Source: Candidatus Woodwardiibium gallinarum
GTDB taxonomy: Bacteria; Bacillota; Clostridia; Oscillospirales; CAG-382
Direction of reading: 5' to 3'
Length of the DNA: 64,000 bases
NCBI GenBank assembly: GCA_904419545.1
Contig: CAJFRY010000017.1
Span: forward strand, 16,608 to 80,607
Shown here: positions 25,718-35,919 of the stretch, in pieces
Layout: every line of letters begins with the position of its first letter
Numbering within the stretch: position 1 is the first letter of the stretch
Program-made: the position numbers and the translations under genes
Notes under the pieces: generated by a model
Told to the model about the DNA's origin: nothing
Seen by the model: the letters and a program-made list of their open reading frames with translations, nothing else
The model's database searches: none

Positions 25718-27109
25718 ATGGCATTCACGTATACAATCGGCTGCGGCGTAACCAAATCGGCGCTGGCGGCCTTTATCCGGCGCGCGCACGCGGGCGGCGT
25801 GGATATCCACGCACTCTCCTACCGCAAGAACGGAAAGCCGGCCGCAGAGCTGGCGCTGCCGCCCTATTCGTTCGACCAGCGCGCACAGCTCTACTCTCTG
25901 TCAAAGTCCTTCACCTCGATTGCCGTCGGCATCGCCGCCGACGAGGGACTGCTGCGCGAGGACGAAAAGATTGCCGATATCTTTCCCGACAAGCTGCCGG
26001 CAGACGCGCCCGAAGCGGTGCGCGAAGCGCGGCTGTGCGACCTGCTCTCGATGCAGAGCGGACACGGCGTCTGCGCGCTGGCGGACATGCTGGAGGGAGA
26101 CCCGATCGTCAAGTTCCTGCAGGCGCCGATGCCGCACAAGCCGGGCACGACCTTTCTGTACAGCACCGGTGCAACCTGTATCTGCGCGGCGGCAGTGGAA
26201 CGCCGTGCGGGCGTATCGCTGACCGATTATTTGGAGGAACGCCTTTTCCGCCCGCTTGGGATTGCGAAGCCGTTCTGGAAAACCTTGAACGGCGTCACGC
26301 TCGGCGGCGTGGGGCTGTACCTTTCGGCGGCCGACCTCGTGCCCTTCGCCGAAATGCTGCGCTGCGGCGGCGTCTACGGCGGCAAACGCATCGTGAGCGA
26401 GCAATGGATCAAGAAAGCCACCTCGCGCCACTCGCTTGATGTCAACAACGGTTCGCACGACTGGACGGCGGGATACGGCTATCAGTTCTGGCTCAACGAC
26501 AACGGCAAGGGCTACCGCGGCGACGGCGCGTTCGGACAGCTCTGCATCGTCATCCCCGATCGGGAAATCACCTTTATTATGCTTGCCGAAGCGACGAACA
26601 TGCAAACCGAAATGGATATCATTATGGACTTTATTGAGCACGACAGCACACCGGACGGTCCCGACGAGCTGCCGGAGGATCTTTACGCGCCTGCGCCGAC
26701 GGCCAAGACGGCTTTCTCGTACGCTTGGCATTGCGAGGAGAACGCTGCCGGCATCCGCGCGCTTCGGCTCGACTGCGACGGCGAGGTCCTGCGCATCACC
26801 AGAACCGACGCACGCGGCGAGGAAACAATCCGTGCCGGCAACGGACGTTATGCGGTGTCGGATTACACGATGACCAAGCTCTACCCCTGCATCTCGCAGC
26901 TCGAAGCCTACGCGCCGTTTGAAAAGCTGAAAGCGGCGGCGTTCTACACGCTGGAGGACGGTGCGGTCACTGTTACGCTGCGGCATCTCGAGTCGCCGCA
27001 CACCGAGTACTGGCACTTCTCGCTCGGGGAGGAGCCGGAGTGGAGTCTCGCCGCGCGGACGGGGACCTTCACGCCTGCTTTGCGGCAGCCCATCCGCGGA
27101 CGGGCGTGA
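25718..27109 (+). CDS. Beta-lactamase-fold serine hydrolase
   Basis: 463 residues. The class C beta-lactamase/esterase fold is shown by YSLSKSFTS (SxxK, Ser60-Lys63), the Tyr148 motif FLYSTGAT, LFRPLGI, and YGYQFWLND near the third motif. No signal peptide is visible, so it is likely a cytosolic esterase or peptidase rather than a secreted penicillin hydrolase. A C-terminal beta-domain of about 130 residues is appended. ATG 25718 is preceded by AAAGGAAC at a slightly long distance. Substrate unknown. Confidence 0.85.
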   Translation: MAFTYTIGCGVTKSALAAFIRRAHAGGVDIHALSYRKNGKPAAELALPPYSFDQRAQLYSLSKSFTSIAVGIAADEGLLREDEKIADIFPDKLPADAPEAVREARLCDLLSMQSGHGVCALADMLEGDPIVKFLQAPMPHKPGTTFLYSTGATCICAAAVERRAGVSLTDYLEERLFRPLGIAKPFWKTLNGVTLGGVGLYLSAADLVPFAEMLRCGGVYGGKRIVSEQWIKKATSRHSLDVNNGSHDWTAGYGYQFWLNDNGKGYRGDGAFGQLCIVIPDREITFIMLAEATNMQTEMDIIMDFIEHDSTPDGPDELPEDLYAPAPTAKTAFSYAWHCEENAAGIRALRLDCDGEVLRITRTDARGEETIRAGNGRYAVSDYTMTKLYPCISQLEAYAPFEKLKAAAFYTLEDGAVTVTLRHLESPHTEYWHFSLGEEPEWSLAARTGTFTPALRQPIRGRA

Positions 27110-27458
27110 TCGGGGCGCACTGCCGCAAGCCCTACATAGGAAGCAGAGAGGCCGTCAATGACGGCCTCCCGTTTAAGAAACAGCCTGCTTTCGGCCGGTC
27201 AAAACGTGTTATGATTTTTTCCGCGCACCGCGCTTTTTACGGCAGGCAGGCTGCATCGCGGCCTGCCTATCTGTAAGCCCCATTTTCATAGCGGGAAGGA
27301 CAAGCAGCCAACTAAGCAGAAGCATACAAATTGTTTCCGTTTATCCTTTTGCAGCACAAAAGTCGTTTTCCATTCCGACCCGCCGCCAAGCATGGCATCC
27401 GAAGGTTCCGTCGCCGCTCCACAGCCATTGCGTAAGCCGCCGCGCGGCGCACAAAAAA
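27110..27458. other. Intergenic region with a small hairpin
   Basis: GAGGCCGTC (27148-27156) and its complement (27160-27168) form a 9-bp hairpin just after the hydrolase stop, a possible weak terminator. No supported gene in the remainder. Confidence 0.45.
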
Positions 27459-27480
27459 GCCCGTCCCACTTGGGACGGGC
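27459..27480. terminator. Bidirectional terminator between convergent genes
   Basis: 9-bp stem GCCCGTCCC / GGGACGGGC, loop ACTT, with six As before and TTTT after; serves the plus-strand hydrolase and the minus-strand lipoprotein. Confidence 0.85.
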
Positions 27481-27499
27481 TTTTACCACACACATTTCC

Positions 27500-29257
27500 C
27501 TATGAAATCACTTGAAAGCCGTTATAGGCACTGATATCCGCCTGACGTCGGAAGTAGATGAGCTTACTGCCCATCTGTGCGTCGGTCTTACAGAACCGCG
27601 TATAGGTATTGACACCGCCGGCGCGGTCGGTGATATTCGCCTCGACCTGCACGTCGAAGGTATACAGCGTGCCGTTGATGCGGACGTTGTTCCAGATATG
27701 GCCGGAATAACCGCCGGAGATGTTGTTCGTTTTCCCCTCGACATAGAAGCATTCCAGACCGATCGCACGGGTCATAACCATGAACGCGGCGGAATAGTCA
27801 TTGCAGACGCCGACATCGGAGATGAGGATATCATACGCGCGGAGGATGACCTCGCGGTCCTGCGACGCATAGGTTTTGCCGCCGAGAAGGCTGATGTAAT
27901 CGGTCCAGTATTTGCTGCCGCGGCCGTAGGTGATGTTCTCCACCAGATAATCGTAGACGGCGCGGGTCTTATCATACGTCGTCATACCGGGCGTGAAAAT
28001 CTCATCGAAAATCCGGTCGACCAGCTCGTCCACCGCGGCCACACCGGTACGCGTGGGATTGAGCGGGGCGCTGTTGAGGATGGCCCGCACATCGCCGGAC
28101 GCACTGGAGCCTGCGGAAACGAATACGGTGCAGGCCGCTGTGCTGCCGTCGGCGGCACGCGCGGTGATGGTGGCGGTGCCGGGCTTTTTGGCCTCAACGC
28201 GGCCGCTGTCCGAAACGCCCGCGACACTGCTGTCGGACGACGACCAGCTCACGGCGGCATTCGCCGTAAGCTTGGCGGAATTCCCCTCCGTCAGCGACAG
28301 TTCCCTGCTGCTGAGCCTGAGCGTACCGCTCGACGTGCTGCCGCGGACCTCGAGCCGACAGGACGCCTGTTTGCCGTTCGCGGTCGATGCGGTGATCGTG
28401 GCCTTACCCGCGCTTACGGCGGTGACCAGCCCGTCGCGGACGGTGACGACAGCTTCGTCCGAGCTTGTCCACGTGACGGCGGCGTCGGCTGCGTCCGCAG
28501 GCGTGACGGTGGCCGAGAGCTTGAAGGTCTTGCCTGCGTCGAGCAGGACGGTGCGATAGTTGAGCGCAACACTCTCCACGCCGGCGGCGGAAACTTCTAT
28601 TTTGCAGACGGCTGTTTTGCCGTTGGGAGACGCGGCGGTGACGGTCGCACTGCCGGCGCGCAGCGCGGTAACGACGCCGTCCTCTACGCGGACGACCGAC
28701 TCATCCGAGCTTGCCCACTGCAGGGTCATATCCGCAGCGGAAGCGGGCAGGACGGCGGGCGTCAGCGTAAGCGATTCGCCGGCCTTCAACGCGGCTTCGG
28801 TACGGTCAAGCGTAACGCTCTCAACCTCCGCAGGTTTGATTTCAAACGCGCAGGAGGCGCTTTTTCCGTTGACGTCGATGGCATAGACGCGCGCCAGCCC
28901 GGGGCCGACGGCGGTGACGACACCATCCTCCACACGGACGACCGACTCGTCGGTGCTTGTCCACGTAACGGCGTCCGCGTCGGCCACGCCGGTGGCGGAA
29001 AGCGTGAATTTCTTCTCGGGCGCGAGGATGACGGTGCGGTAATTGAGCTTGATGTCCGCAAGCGCACCCGTTTCGGGCACGGCGGCGGGCAGGTCGTCCG
29101 TCAAAACGGAATGGATGCCCGCGCCCGGCACCAGCGGTGCGGACGCGTTGCTTTCGGTTATGGAATATGTATCTTCAGACGCGCCGTCCGCACTGCAAGA
29201 AGCGAGCGCGGCGGCTGCAAAAAACGCGGAAAACGCCAGCACGGCGAGCTTTTTCAT
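27500..29257 (-). CDS. Big2-repeat lipoprotein with transglutaminase-like domain
   Basis: 585 residues. The lipobox AAALASC anchors it outside the membrane. Residues about 70-390 hold four bacterial Ig-like (Big2) repeats, each with a WTSSDESVV-type core. The C-terminus is a transglutaminase-like cysteine peptidase: Cys485 in DVGVCNDYS, His520 in SGHIWNNV, Asp535 in YTFDVQ, a complete triad. Such proteins process or cross-link surface polymers. ATG 29257 is used; a TTG lies one codon upstream. Monocistronic, with its own promoter. Confidence 0.9.
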   Translation of the reverse strand: MKKLAVLAFSAFFAAAALASCSADGASEDTYSITESNASAPLVPGAGIHSVLTDDLPAAVPETGALADIKLNYRTVILAPEKKFTLSATGVADADAVTWTSTDESVVRVEDGVVTAVGPGLARVYAIDVNGKSASCAFEIKPAEVESVTLDRTEAALKAGESLTLTPAVLPASAADMTLQWASSDESVVRVEDGVVTALRAGSATVTAASPNGKTAVCKIEVSAAGVESVALNYRTVLLDAGKTFKLSATVTPADAADAAVTWTSSDEAVVTVRDGLVTAVSAGKATITASTANGKQASCRLEVRGSTSSGTLRLSSRELSLTEGNSAKLTANAAVSWSSSDSSVAGVSDSGRVEAKKPGTATITARAADGSTAACTVFVSAGSSASGDVRAILNSAPLNPTRTGVAAVDELVDRIFDEIFTPGMTTYDKTRAVYDYLVENITYGRGSKYWTDYISLLGGKTYASQDREVILRAYDILISDVGVCNDYSAAFMVMTRAIGLECFYVEGKTNNISGGYSGHIWNNVRINGTLYTFDVQVEANITDRAGGVNTYTRFCKTDAQMGSKLIYFRRQADISAYNGFQVIS

Positions 29258-29316
29258 CAAACGGAGGACCTCACTTTCGGGATTCCGACGGCATGACAGA
29301 GGATTCGGCTTTTATA

Positions 29317-29345
29317 AGAATACCATAATTCCGCCGATTTGTAAA
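29317..29345 (-). promoter_or_regulatory. Promoter of the Big2-transglutaminase lipoprotein
   Basis: TTTACA (29345-29340), 17-nt spacer, TATTCT (29322-29317), minus strand. Confidence 0.65.
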
Positions 29346-29368
29346 CCCCTTTTCGGCAATTTTAACAA

Positions 29369-31054
29369 TTACGGCCGAAAGGACACATACAGCACGACCG
29401 AGCTGACACAGAACAACACCACCGCCGCCTGCAAAACAGCGTCGATAGCGCGCGAAACCGTCGAATGCCCGTCATGCGGCTCCGACAGGCGCATCCCGAG
29501 GAAAACAGCGCCGACAACGGCCAGCGGGACGACATAGCGGAAATCCTGCGTACAATTATAAGGATAATCAAAGCAGAACTTGAAGTACATCCCCAGCATC
29601 GAGGCAATCAGCACACCGAAGAAGGCGCGCAGCCCGCCGCAGAGGAAACGGCTTTTGGCAAACACATAACGCAGCAGAAGCACAAACGCCGAAACCGCCA
29701 GAAGAAGGTTGGAAACCGAGAGCGTATATGCAAAGACCGAGAGCAGCGGCTCGTTCTTGCCGATATAATATTCGCCGAACATCGAGCTTTTCAGCATCGC
29801 CAGCGGGATGTTGTATTCAAAATACGTATACCCATAGTTTTTACCGCGTGCGACCCACACGTCGGTCGTGCGGAGATCGAAGAAGCGGCGCCAGACCGGG
29901 TAGTCGCCCAGATACTGAACATTATTCCTGCCGATGTCGGGAACATAGGTCAGCGGCGTTTTGGTGAGGATATAGTTGCGCACGCCCCACCACAGGCCGA
30001 GCGGGAAGCAGACGGCGGCAAACGCGGCAAACTGCCCGATAAGCCGCTTATAAGCCTTCGACCGGAAAAACCGGACCGCGAAGAGCACGGCAATAGCGGG
30101 CGCGACCATCGCAACCGAGAGCTTGGTCATCATCCCCAGTCCCACGCATAGGGCGACCGTCAAAATACCCTTGAGCGACGGTGCGCGGTACCAGCGGCCA
30201 GCGGTCAGGATAGACAGCAGCGAAAAAAGCACGCTGAGCATATCGTTGTTGACGCTGCCCGCAAGGATAAAGAACGTCGGGTGGAAAGCGACAATCGCTA
30301 CTGCCGCGACAAGCCCGCGGCCCTTCAGGCCGAGCAGGCGGAACAGACTGCGCGAGACGAGCATTGCCGCCGAGGAATAGAACAGCGTGAGGATCTGTAT
30401 GTTTTCAACCGCACAGGCGTAGAACCCCTCACCGCCGAGAAGGGTCTGCAGCTTCAGCCACGCCGCGCAGAGGATGTAGTGCAGCGGCGGATGGTAGTTC
30501 TGGTTCACGCCGGTCATTGTGACCTTGGGCAGCGAAAGGTTGTTGTAGATGTATTCCATATACGGGATGTGCCCGTTGGTACCGCCGGCGTCGTGCTGGC
30601 GTACAAGGTGGCCGGTAAGCAGGACATAAGCCGCACGCACGGCGAAGCCCGCAATGATCAGCAGCAGGACGATACGCTCGGCATCGAGCTTGTCCAGTGT
30701 GCGCCAATAACTGCAAAGCGCCAAAGCGACGCACAAACCCGTCGCGGCGACGCACAGGCCGGGGTTTTTATAAACAAACCAAAGCATCCACGGAAGCGCG
30801 GCGTAAACGATGCACAGCGGTACAAAGAGGACGGCAAACGAACGGCCGCAGTCGGCATACCCGCGGTAGGCCAGACAAACATAGAAAGCCGTGACCGCCA
30901 GCAGCAGCACCAGCGAAACAAACATACTCGGATCAATGCCGGAGGGTCGGTTGAGCGCGGCGAAGGGCAGACAGGCCGCGGCGAGCAAAAGGTAGGGGTG
31001 ACGGCGCAGCGCGGCAAGCGTGCCTTCCGGCTGCGCGGGCTGAGATTGCGTCAT
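29369..31054 (-). CDS. Membrane glycosyltransferase of the GT39/GT-C (PMT-like) type
   Basis: 561 residues with about 12 membrane helices. The extracytoplasmic loop RQHDAGGTNGHIPYMEYIY, then GVNQNYHPPLHYILCAAWL, matches GT-C enzymes that move sugars from polyprenyl-phosphate carriers to lipids or proteins outside the membrane. ATG 31054 follows AAAGGAGG. The upstream genes for a flavin oxidoreductase and a GtrA flippase are on the same strand, pointing to a surface-glycosylation route using a lipid-linked sugar. A hairpin between them suggests partly separate transcription. Confidence 0.82.
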   Translation of the reverse strand: MTQSQPAQPEGTLAALRRHPYLLLAAACLPFAALNRPSGIDPSMFVSLVLLLAVTAFYVCLAYRGYADCGRSFAVLFVPLCIVYAALPWMLWFVYKNPGLCVAATGLCVALALCSYWRTLDKLDAERIVLLLIIAGFAVRAAYVLLTGHLVRQHDAGGTNGHIPYMEYIYNNLSLPKVTMTGVNQNYHPPLHYILCAAWLKLQTLLGGEGFYACAVENIQILTLFYSSAAMLVSRSLFRLLGLKGRGLVAAVAIVAFHPTFFILAGSVNNDMLSVLFSLLSILTAGRWYRAPSLKGILTVALCVGLGMMTKLSVAMVAPAIAVLFAVRFFRSKAYKRLIGQFAAFAAVCFPLGLWWGVRNYILTKTPLTYVPDIGRNNVQYLGDYPVWRRFFDLRTTDVWVARGKNYGYTYFEYNIPLAMLKSSMFGEYYIGKNEPLLSVFAYTLSVSNLLLAVSAFVLLLRYVFAKSRFLCGGLRAFFGVLIASMLGMYFKFCFDYPYNCTQDFRYVVPLAVVGAVFLGMRLSEPHDGHSTVSRAIDAVLQAAVVLFCVSSVVLYVSFRP

Positions 31055-31255
31055 TGGAAAAGCGCCTCCTTTTTTCCGGGGAAACTCTGAGGATGTCCGC
31101 ACGAACCGTGAGCGAGAGATTTTGTCCCGGACGGAAGTTGAAAAACAACGGATTTTTCGGTGCATTTCCTATTTTTCAACCGAACAGCCGGAGCGAAAGC
31201 GCCGCGCACGGTCAACGGCGACGGATGCAGAGGTTCCCTTATATCCGTCAAAGAC

Positions 31256-31284
31256 AAAAGCCGCCCGCAAAGACGGCGGGCGGC
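31256..31284 (-). terminator. Terminator after the oxidoreductase gene
   Basis: GCCGCCCGC / GGCGGGCGGC-type 9-bp stem (31260-31268 / 31276-31284), followed on the minus strand by CTTTT. Lies 8 nt after the oxidoreductase stop. Confidence 0.75.
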
Positions 31285-31291
31285 AAGCGGC

Positions 31292-32857
31292 TTACGACTC
31301 TTTTTTCTCGTGATATTCCTTTTCCGCGTTCACGTTCCAAACCGCATCCTTGCTGCCGTCGCCGATGATGGCGCGCACCGCCTCCATGGCCGTGAGCATC
31401 GAATGATCCATATTGTTGTACTTATGCTGGCCGTTCCGGCCGATACAGTAAAGGTTGTCGAACGTGTCGAGATATGCGCGCACCTTGTCAAATTCCGCGT
31501 AGGTGCCGAAGTAAGCCGGATACGCTTTTTTCACGCGGACACGCACCGCATCGCGGACGTCGGAAGCGCTGATGATGCCGATGTGCTCCAGCTCCTTCTT
31601 GGCGAAATCGATAAAGGCCTCGTCGCTCATCTCCCACATCGCGTCGCCCTCGTTGCAGAAATATTCCAGCCCGATCCAGACCGTATGCTCGGGATCCTCC
31701 ACCATATAGGGCGACCAGTTGTTGAAAATCTGGAGCCGGCCGATGCGGACGTCGCGCTCCTGCACATAAATCCAGCAGTCGGGCACGATATTGGCCAGCG
31801 TTTTCATCTTCGTCTTATTCCGGATCAGCAGCTTGTCCACCAGCAGGCCGACGGTGATGAAGTCGCGGTAGGGCAGCGCCGAAGCGATGTCCGAAACCTC
31901 CTGCGGGACGCCGCCGTCGAACGCAGCGACGAGATCCTTGATCGGCATTGAGGACAGGTAATACTCGCCCTTATATGTCTTCTCGCCGTCCTTCTCCTCG
32001 GCAACGACGCCGGTCACGCGGCCGTTCTCGGTCAGGACCTGCTTGACGCGCGCGTTCTTCACGATCACGCCGCCGCGGGCAACGACCTCGTCCGCGAGCG
32101 TCTCCCAGAGCTGCCCGGGGCCCTTCTTCGGATAGATGAACTGCTCGATGAGCGAAGTCTCGACTTTTTTACCGTCTGTATTGCGGACAAAGGGCTTCTT
32201 GACCATCGTCCAGAGCGCCTTGAAAAGCGACAGCCCCTTCACGCGCTGCGCGCCCCAGTCCGCCGAAATCGAATCGGGATTGACGCCCCAGACCTTTTCC
32301 GTGTAATCTTCAAAGAACATTTTATACAGCGGCGCGCCGAAGCGGTTGATATAAAAGTTTTTGAGATTGGTCTCCTTTTTCTTGAAAACGGCCGACCAGA
32401 CATAGCCGAAGCCCGCCTTGAGCGTGTTGGCCACGCCCATATTGCGGATGGTTTCACCACTTAAGGAGATGGGATACGCAAAGAATTTGCGGCGGAAGAA
32501 AATGCGCGACACGCGTGTGCGCACAAGCATCACGCGGTCGGTCTTTTCGGGGTCGGGACCGCCGGGAGCAAGAGGCTTTTCACGGCCGAGCAGCGCATCG
32601 TCCTTTGAGGGTGCGCCCTGAATGGGCATCAGGGTTCGCCAGAAATCCATTACCTCATCGTTTTTTGAGAAAAAGCGATGGCCGCCGATGTCCATACGGT
32701 TGCCGTTATAGCGCACGGTGCGCGATATGCCGCCGATAAAGTCCTCCTCCTCGAGGATAATCGGACGGATGTCCGTTTTCGTCAGCAGCTCATAGGCGGC
32801 GGTCAGTCCCGCGGGACCGGCGCCGATGATGACGGCCGTCTTCTGCGCTTCGCTCAT
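31292..32857 (-). CDS. NAD(P)/FAD-dependent oxidoreductase (UDP-galactopyranose mutase/amine-oxidase-like)
   Basis: 521 residues. N-terminal dinucleotide motif [17 protein letters not shown], an [13 protein letters not shown] segment, and [10 protein letters not shown] near residue 60, which binds the flavin in the protoporphyrinogen-oxidase/mutase family. C-terminal [20 protein letters not shown] is also typical. Proteins of this subgroup sit in polysaccharide clusters and are often labelled UDP-galactopyranose mutase-like. Its start codon overlaps the GtrA stop by 4 nt (translational coupling). A role in making or modifying a lipid-linked sugar is inferred from neighbours. Confidence 0.82.
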   Translation of the reverse strand: MSEAQKTAVIIGAGPAGLTAAYELLTKTDIRPIILEEEDFIGGISRTVRYNGNRMDIGGHRFFSKNDEVMDFWRTLMPIQGAPSKDDALLGREKPLAPGGPDPEKTDRVMLVRTRVSRIFFRRKFFAYPISLSGETIRNMGVANTLKAGFGYVWSAVFKKKETNLKNFYINRFGAPLYKMFFEDYTEKVWGVNPDSISADWGAQRVKGLSLFKALWTMVKKPFVRNTDGKKVETSLIEQFIYPKKGPGQLWETLADEVVARGGVIVKNARVKQVLTENGRVTGVVAEEKDGEKTYKGEYYLSSMPIKDLVAAFDGGVPQEVSDIASALPYRDFITVGLLVDKLLIRNKTKMKTLANIVPDCWIYVQERDVRIGRLQIFNNWSPYMVEDPEHTVWIGLEYFCNEGDAMWEMSDEAFIDFAKKELEHIGIISASDVRDAVRVRVKKAYPAYFGTYAEFDKVRAYLDTFDNLYCIGRNGQHKYNNMDHSMLTAMEAVRAIIGDGSKDAVWNVNAEKEYHEKKES

Positions 32858-33357
32858 TGTATATCTTCCCCTTTTCCGGTATTTTTACTGTCCTTTCCGC
32901 CATAGACGAAAATTTTGCGGCCCAGATAATTCCAGACCATCACAAGCCCTGCGACTACAATCTTGATCGGCAGAAGAAACGCATCACCCAGCAGCGCCAC
33001 GCCCAGCATCATCCCCAGCTCGGTCAAAGCCAGCCCGATGAGGCCGACGACAGCGAAAATGAGGAACGCACCCAGACTTTTTCCCTTTTCCTGCTGGCCG
33101 GGACGATTGAACACGAACAGAACCGACAAAACATAGTTTGCAACCAGACCGAAGAGAAAGCCGACCGCCGTCGCCGCAGCGGTGCGCCCGTCCGCGATAT
33201 GAAGGAAAAGGAAATCAAAGCTGAAATCACCGAACACAAAATGGTAAAACAACATCAGCGAAGCCGTGTCCACCACGAAGGCGATGCCGCCGACGATGCA
33301 ATATTTCAAAAACTCGATCACCTGCTCGGAGCGAAGAAGCCTTTTGAGCTTATGCAA
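32854..33357 (-). CDS. GtrA-family membrane protein
   Basis: 167 residues with four helices: the first, [20 protein letters not shown], is diagnostic of GtrA, followed by [19 protein letters not shown] and [15 protein letters not shown] at the end. GtrA proteins are thought to flip polyprenyl-phosphate-linked monosaccharides. It is the first gene of the oxidoreductase/glycosyltransferase run and overlaps the next by 4 nt. Ribosome site AAAGGGAAGG. Confidence 0.9.
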   Translation of the reverse strand: MHKLKRLLRSEQVIEFLKYCIVGGIAFVVDTASLMLFYHFVFGDFSFDFLFLHIADGRTAAATAVGFLFGLVANYVLSVLFVFNRPGQQEKGKSLGAFLIFAVVGLIGLALTELGMMLGVALLGDAFLLPIKIVVAGLVMVWNYLGRKIFVYGGKDSKNTGKGEDIQ

Positions 33358-33436
33358 TGGAATCCCTTCCCTTTTCCGTAGTTATCGGAGCCTGTCCCCC
33401 TTCGGAGGCCGAAAAGCCTTGATAGGGGTTTTGACT

Positions 33437-33465
33437 ATGATAGCATTTTTCAGTCCACATGTCAA
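33437..33465 (-). promoter_or_regulatory. Promoter of the gtrA-oxidoreductase operon
   Basis: TTGACA (33465-33460), 17-nt spacer, TATCAT (33442-33437), minus strand. The remaining interval to 33875 shows no gene on either strand. Confidence 0.8.
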
Positions 33466-33875
33466 CCGTTAAGTGGTCATCTTGTCGAAAAAGATATTTT
33501 TGACAGGTCTTCGGACACACAAATCCACCAAATGACGGGCAATTCATGCCTATATTGAATAGATTTCATATCCGTTTGCCGGTGCGGTGCGGCCAAAAGC
33601 AAAAAAACAAGCCGCCGCAGAATCCGCAAGGCACTCAAAGTTTCACCCGTTCTTTCATCCGCCGTCCGGACCGATGCCGTCCAAACGAACCTGCGCAGGC
33701 CTCGGTTTTTGCAAACAAGTCCGCAGCGCACGGACAGGCAATTCGGCATATTCAGGGCTCCGCCGCTGCAATTTTTGTTCTCCCTGTGCCGCGCGCCGTG
33801 CTTTTTCCCGGCTGAAAATCATTTCTTTCGCCCTTTCGGCATATGGTTTACAAAGCGAGAGGAAGGGAAATCGTT

Positions 33876-34508
33876 ATGAACAAAGCGATCACGATGAAAA
33901 AGACCATTCGGGACGACGACGGGCGCGACCTGCTGCGGATCGCCTCCGATACGCTGCCCGACGCCGGTCATAAGGCGATTGAAGCGTTTTACGCCAAAAA
34001 CGACCGCGATTTCCAGCAGTCCTGCGAAAAGCTGCTGCTGCCGCGCGCCAAACGCGACGTTTCCGACGAGCGCTTCAAGACCTACGGCGCGGTGCGGCGG
34101 CTGACCGTCGCCTGCGATACGCCGGAGCTGCTTTCAATCGTCTGCGATGTATCGGTCTACGACGGACGGCGGCGCAGCGCTTCGCGCCACAGCGAAAACT
34201 GGGACCGGGAGAACGGAATTCTGCTGTCTTTTACCGACGTTTTTGTCAAGGGTGCAGAAAAGACGCTGCTGGCGCTGCTTCGCGAGCAGGCGGTCGAAAT
34301 GCAGGAAAACGGCAAGCGGAGTCATTATTCCAACTACGGGACGCTGCTGCGGCGCCATTTCTCCAAAAACGCGTTTTTTTTCACGCCCGAGGCCATAGGC
34401 TTCTTCTATCAGCCGAACACACTGGGCATCTCCGACAAGCCGTTCGTCTACCTTCTGCCGCGCAAGACGCTTCGCGAACGCGAATTGTTGAAAAGTACAA
34501 CCTTTTGA
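33876..34508 (+). CDS. RsiV/DUF3298-like protein without signal peptide
   Basis: 210 residues. The segment VCDVSVYDGRRRSASRHSEN, then GILLSFTDVFVKG, and FFFTPEAIGFFYQPNTLGI resemble the DUF3298 (RsiV C-terminal) fold, in which a beta-domain binds lysozyme or glycans. Unlike RsiV it has no membrane helix, so it would be cytosolic. ATG 33876 follows GAGAGGAAGGG. Monocistronic. Assignment rests on pattern resemblance. Confidence 0.6.
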   Translation: MNKAITMKKTIRDDDGRDLLRIASDTLPDAGHKAIEAFYAKNDRDFQQSCEKLLLPRAKRDVSDERFKTYGAVRRLTVACDTPELLSIVCDVSVYDGRRRSASRHSENWDRENGILLSFTDVFVKGAEKTLLALLREQAVEMQENGKRSHYSNYGTLLRRHFSKNAFFFTPEAIGFFYQPNTLGISDKPFVYLLPRKTLRERELLKSTTF

Positions 34509-34520
34509 GCGAAAAACACC

Positions 34521-34548
34521 TTGACAGCGGCGGCGGAACGCGTATAAT
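34521..34548 (+). promoter_or_regulatory. Consensus promoter of the Gfo/Idh/MocA gene
   Basis: Perfect TTGACA (34521-34526) and TATAAT (34543-34548) with a 16-nt spacer. Confidence 0.85.
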
Positions 34549-34611
34549 GAAAGGCAAAGGAAGCGCGCCGCAGAGGCTTCGCTTTTGCGGCGGGAAAGGA
34601 TGAACACAAAA

Positions 34612-35679
34612 ATGAAACAGATTAGAGTTGCAATCCTCGGGCAGGGACGCTCCGGACGTGACATCCACGGCCTGCATCTGAAAAAGGACACCGAGCGCTT
34701 CAAGGTCGCCGCCGTTGTCGAGCCGTTCGACATCCGCCGCGAGCGCGCCGCAAAGGAATACCCGGGCTGTGACACGTACTCGGATTACAGGGCGCTATTG
34801 GAGCGCAGGGACATCGACCTGATCATCAACGCCACGCCGAGCTATCTCCATTTCCCGATCACGAAGGAATTTCTCTCTGCGGGCTTCAACGTGCTGACCG
34901 AAAAGCCGTTCGTGCCCACCGTCGCGGAATGCGACGAGCTGACCGCGCTGGCCAGGGAAAAGGGCGTGCATATGCTGGTGTTCCAGCAGAGCCGGTTCGC
35001 CAACTATTTCCAGAAAGTCAAGGAGGTCATTGCCAGCGGCGTCCTCGGGCGCATCGCGCACATTTCCATCCAGTTCAACGGCTTCGCCCGCCGCTGGGAC
35101 TGGCAGTGCTGCCTGGACTTCAACGGCGGCAACCTCGCCAACACCGGCCCGCACCCGCTGGATCAGGCGCTGAATCTGATGGACAACTACGGCGAGATGC
35201 CCAACGTGTTCTGCCATATGGACCGGCTGAACACCTTCGGCAACGCGGAGGACTATTGCAAGCTGATCCTGACGGCGAAGGACCGTCCGCTCGTCGACCT
35301 CGAAATTTCGTCGGCGGACGCGTATCCGCTTTACACCTACAAAATCCACGGCACCAACGGCACGCTTAAGGGCACGATGGCGCACATCGACTGGAAGTAC
35401 TTCAAGAGCGAGGAAGCGCCCAAGCAGGTGCTCATCCGCGAGACACTGACCGCAGGCGAGGAAAAGCTGCCCGCCTACTGCTCTGAGACGCTCAAATGGT
35501 ATGAGGAGAGCTGGGACGGCGACCCGCAGGCCCCGTTCATCGCTGCGGTAGAGGAATACTACACACAGATTTACCGCCTGTTCACCGAGAACCGGCCGCA
35601 CGACATCCGTATCGAGCAGGTGCGGCAGCAGCTTGCCGTTATCGAAGAGGCGCACAGACAAAATCCGCAGATTTGCTGA
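34612..35679 (+). CDS. Gfo/Idh/MocA-family oxidoreductase
   Basis: 355 residues. N-terminal Rossmann motif VAILGQGRSGRDIHG binds NAD(P); LTEKPFVPTVAECDEL carries the catalytic Lys (EKP), and GGNLANTGPHPLDQALNLM the conserved His of the family. It oxidises or epimerises sugars or sugar acids. Start ATG 34612 has GGATG at a better distance than ATG 34600, which abuts its site. Monocistronic, with a consensus promoter and a terminator at 35689. Substrate not deducible. Confidence 0.88.
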   Translation: MKQIRVAILGQGRSGRDIHGLHLKKDTERFKVAAVVEPFDIRRERAAKEYPGCDTYSDYRALLERRDIDLIINATPSYLHFPITKEFLSAGFNVLTEKPFVPTVAECDELTALAREKGVHMLVFQQSRFANYFQKVKEVIASGVLGRIAHISIQFNGFARRWDWQCCLDFNGGNLANTGPHPLDQALNLMDNYGEMPNVFCHMDRLNTFGNAEDYCKLILTAKDRPLVDLEISSADAYPLYTYKIHGTNGTLKGTMAHIDWKYFKSEEAPKQVLIRETLTAGEEKLPAYCSETLKWYEESWDGDPQAPFIAAVEEYYTQIYRLFTENRPHDIRIEQVRQQLAVIEEAHRQNPQIC

Positions 35680-35688
35680 ACACACACA

Positions 35689-35722
35689 ACGCCGGCGCCG
35701 TTTTTCGAGCGCCGGTGTTTTT
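35689..35722 (+). terminator. Terminator of the Gfo/Idh/MocA gene
   Basis: 10-bp stem ACGCCGGCGC / GCGCCGGTGT (one G-U) with tail TTTTTC. Confidence 0.85.
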
Positions 35723-35882
35723 CTATGGACAGAGCCTTCTTGAATCCCTCCGAGAAACTTTGAAGATGCTTTGAAGGCTCCGTCAAAAGCGCTTGCCGCC
35801 CGCTGCCTTTGCGGGCAAGCCGAAAGTCGTGTTTGATTTCGGCTACCGATATCAAAAGAGGCGTTTTTTTACAATTTGATGG

Positions 35883-35912
35883 TTGCAAGCATTCAAAGGG
35901 TTATACTATAAT
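35883..35912 (+). promoter_or_regulatory. Promoter of the Rnf-like operon
   Basis: TTGCAA (35883-35888), 18-nt spacer, TATAAT (35907-35912). The predicted start site near 35920 is about 345 nt before the rnfC-like start codon. Confidence 0.65.
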
Positions 35913-35919
35913 TATGTTT

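Noticed and set aside
27512..29296. A 594-codon plus-strand open frame
   Set aside because: Antisense shadow of the Big2 lipoprotein; its repetitive look only mirrors the Ig repeats.
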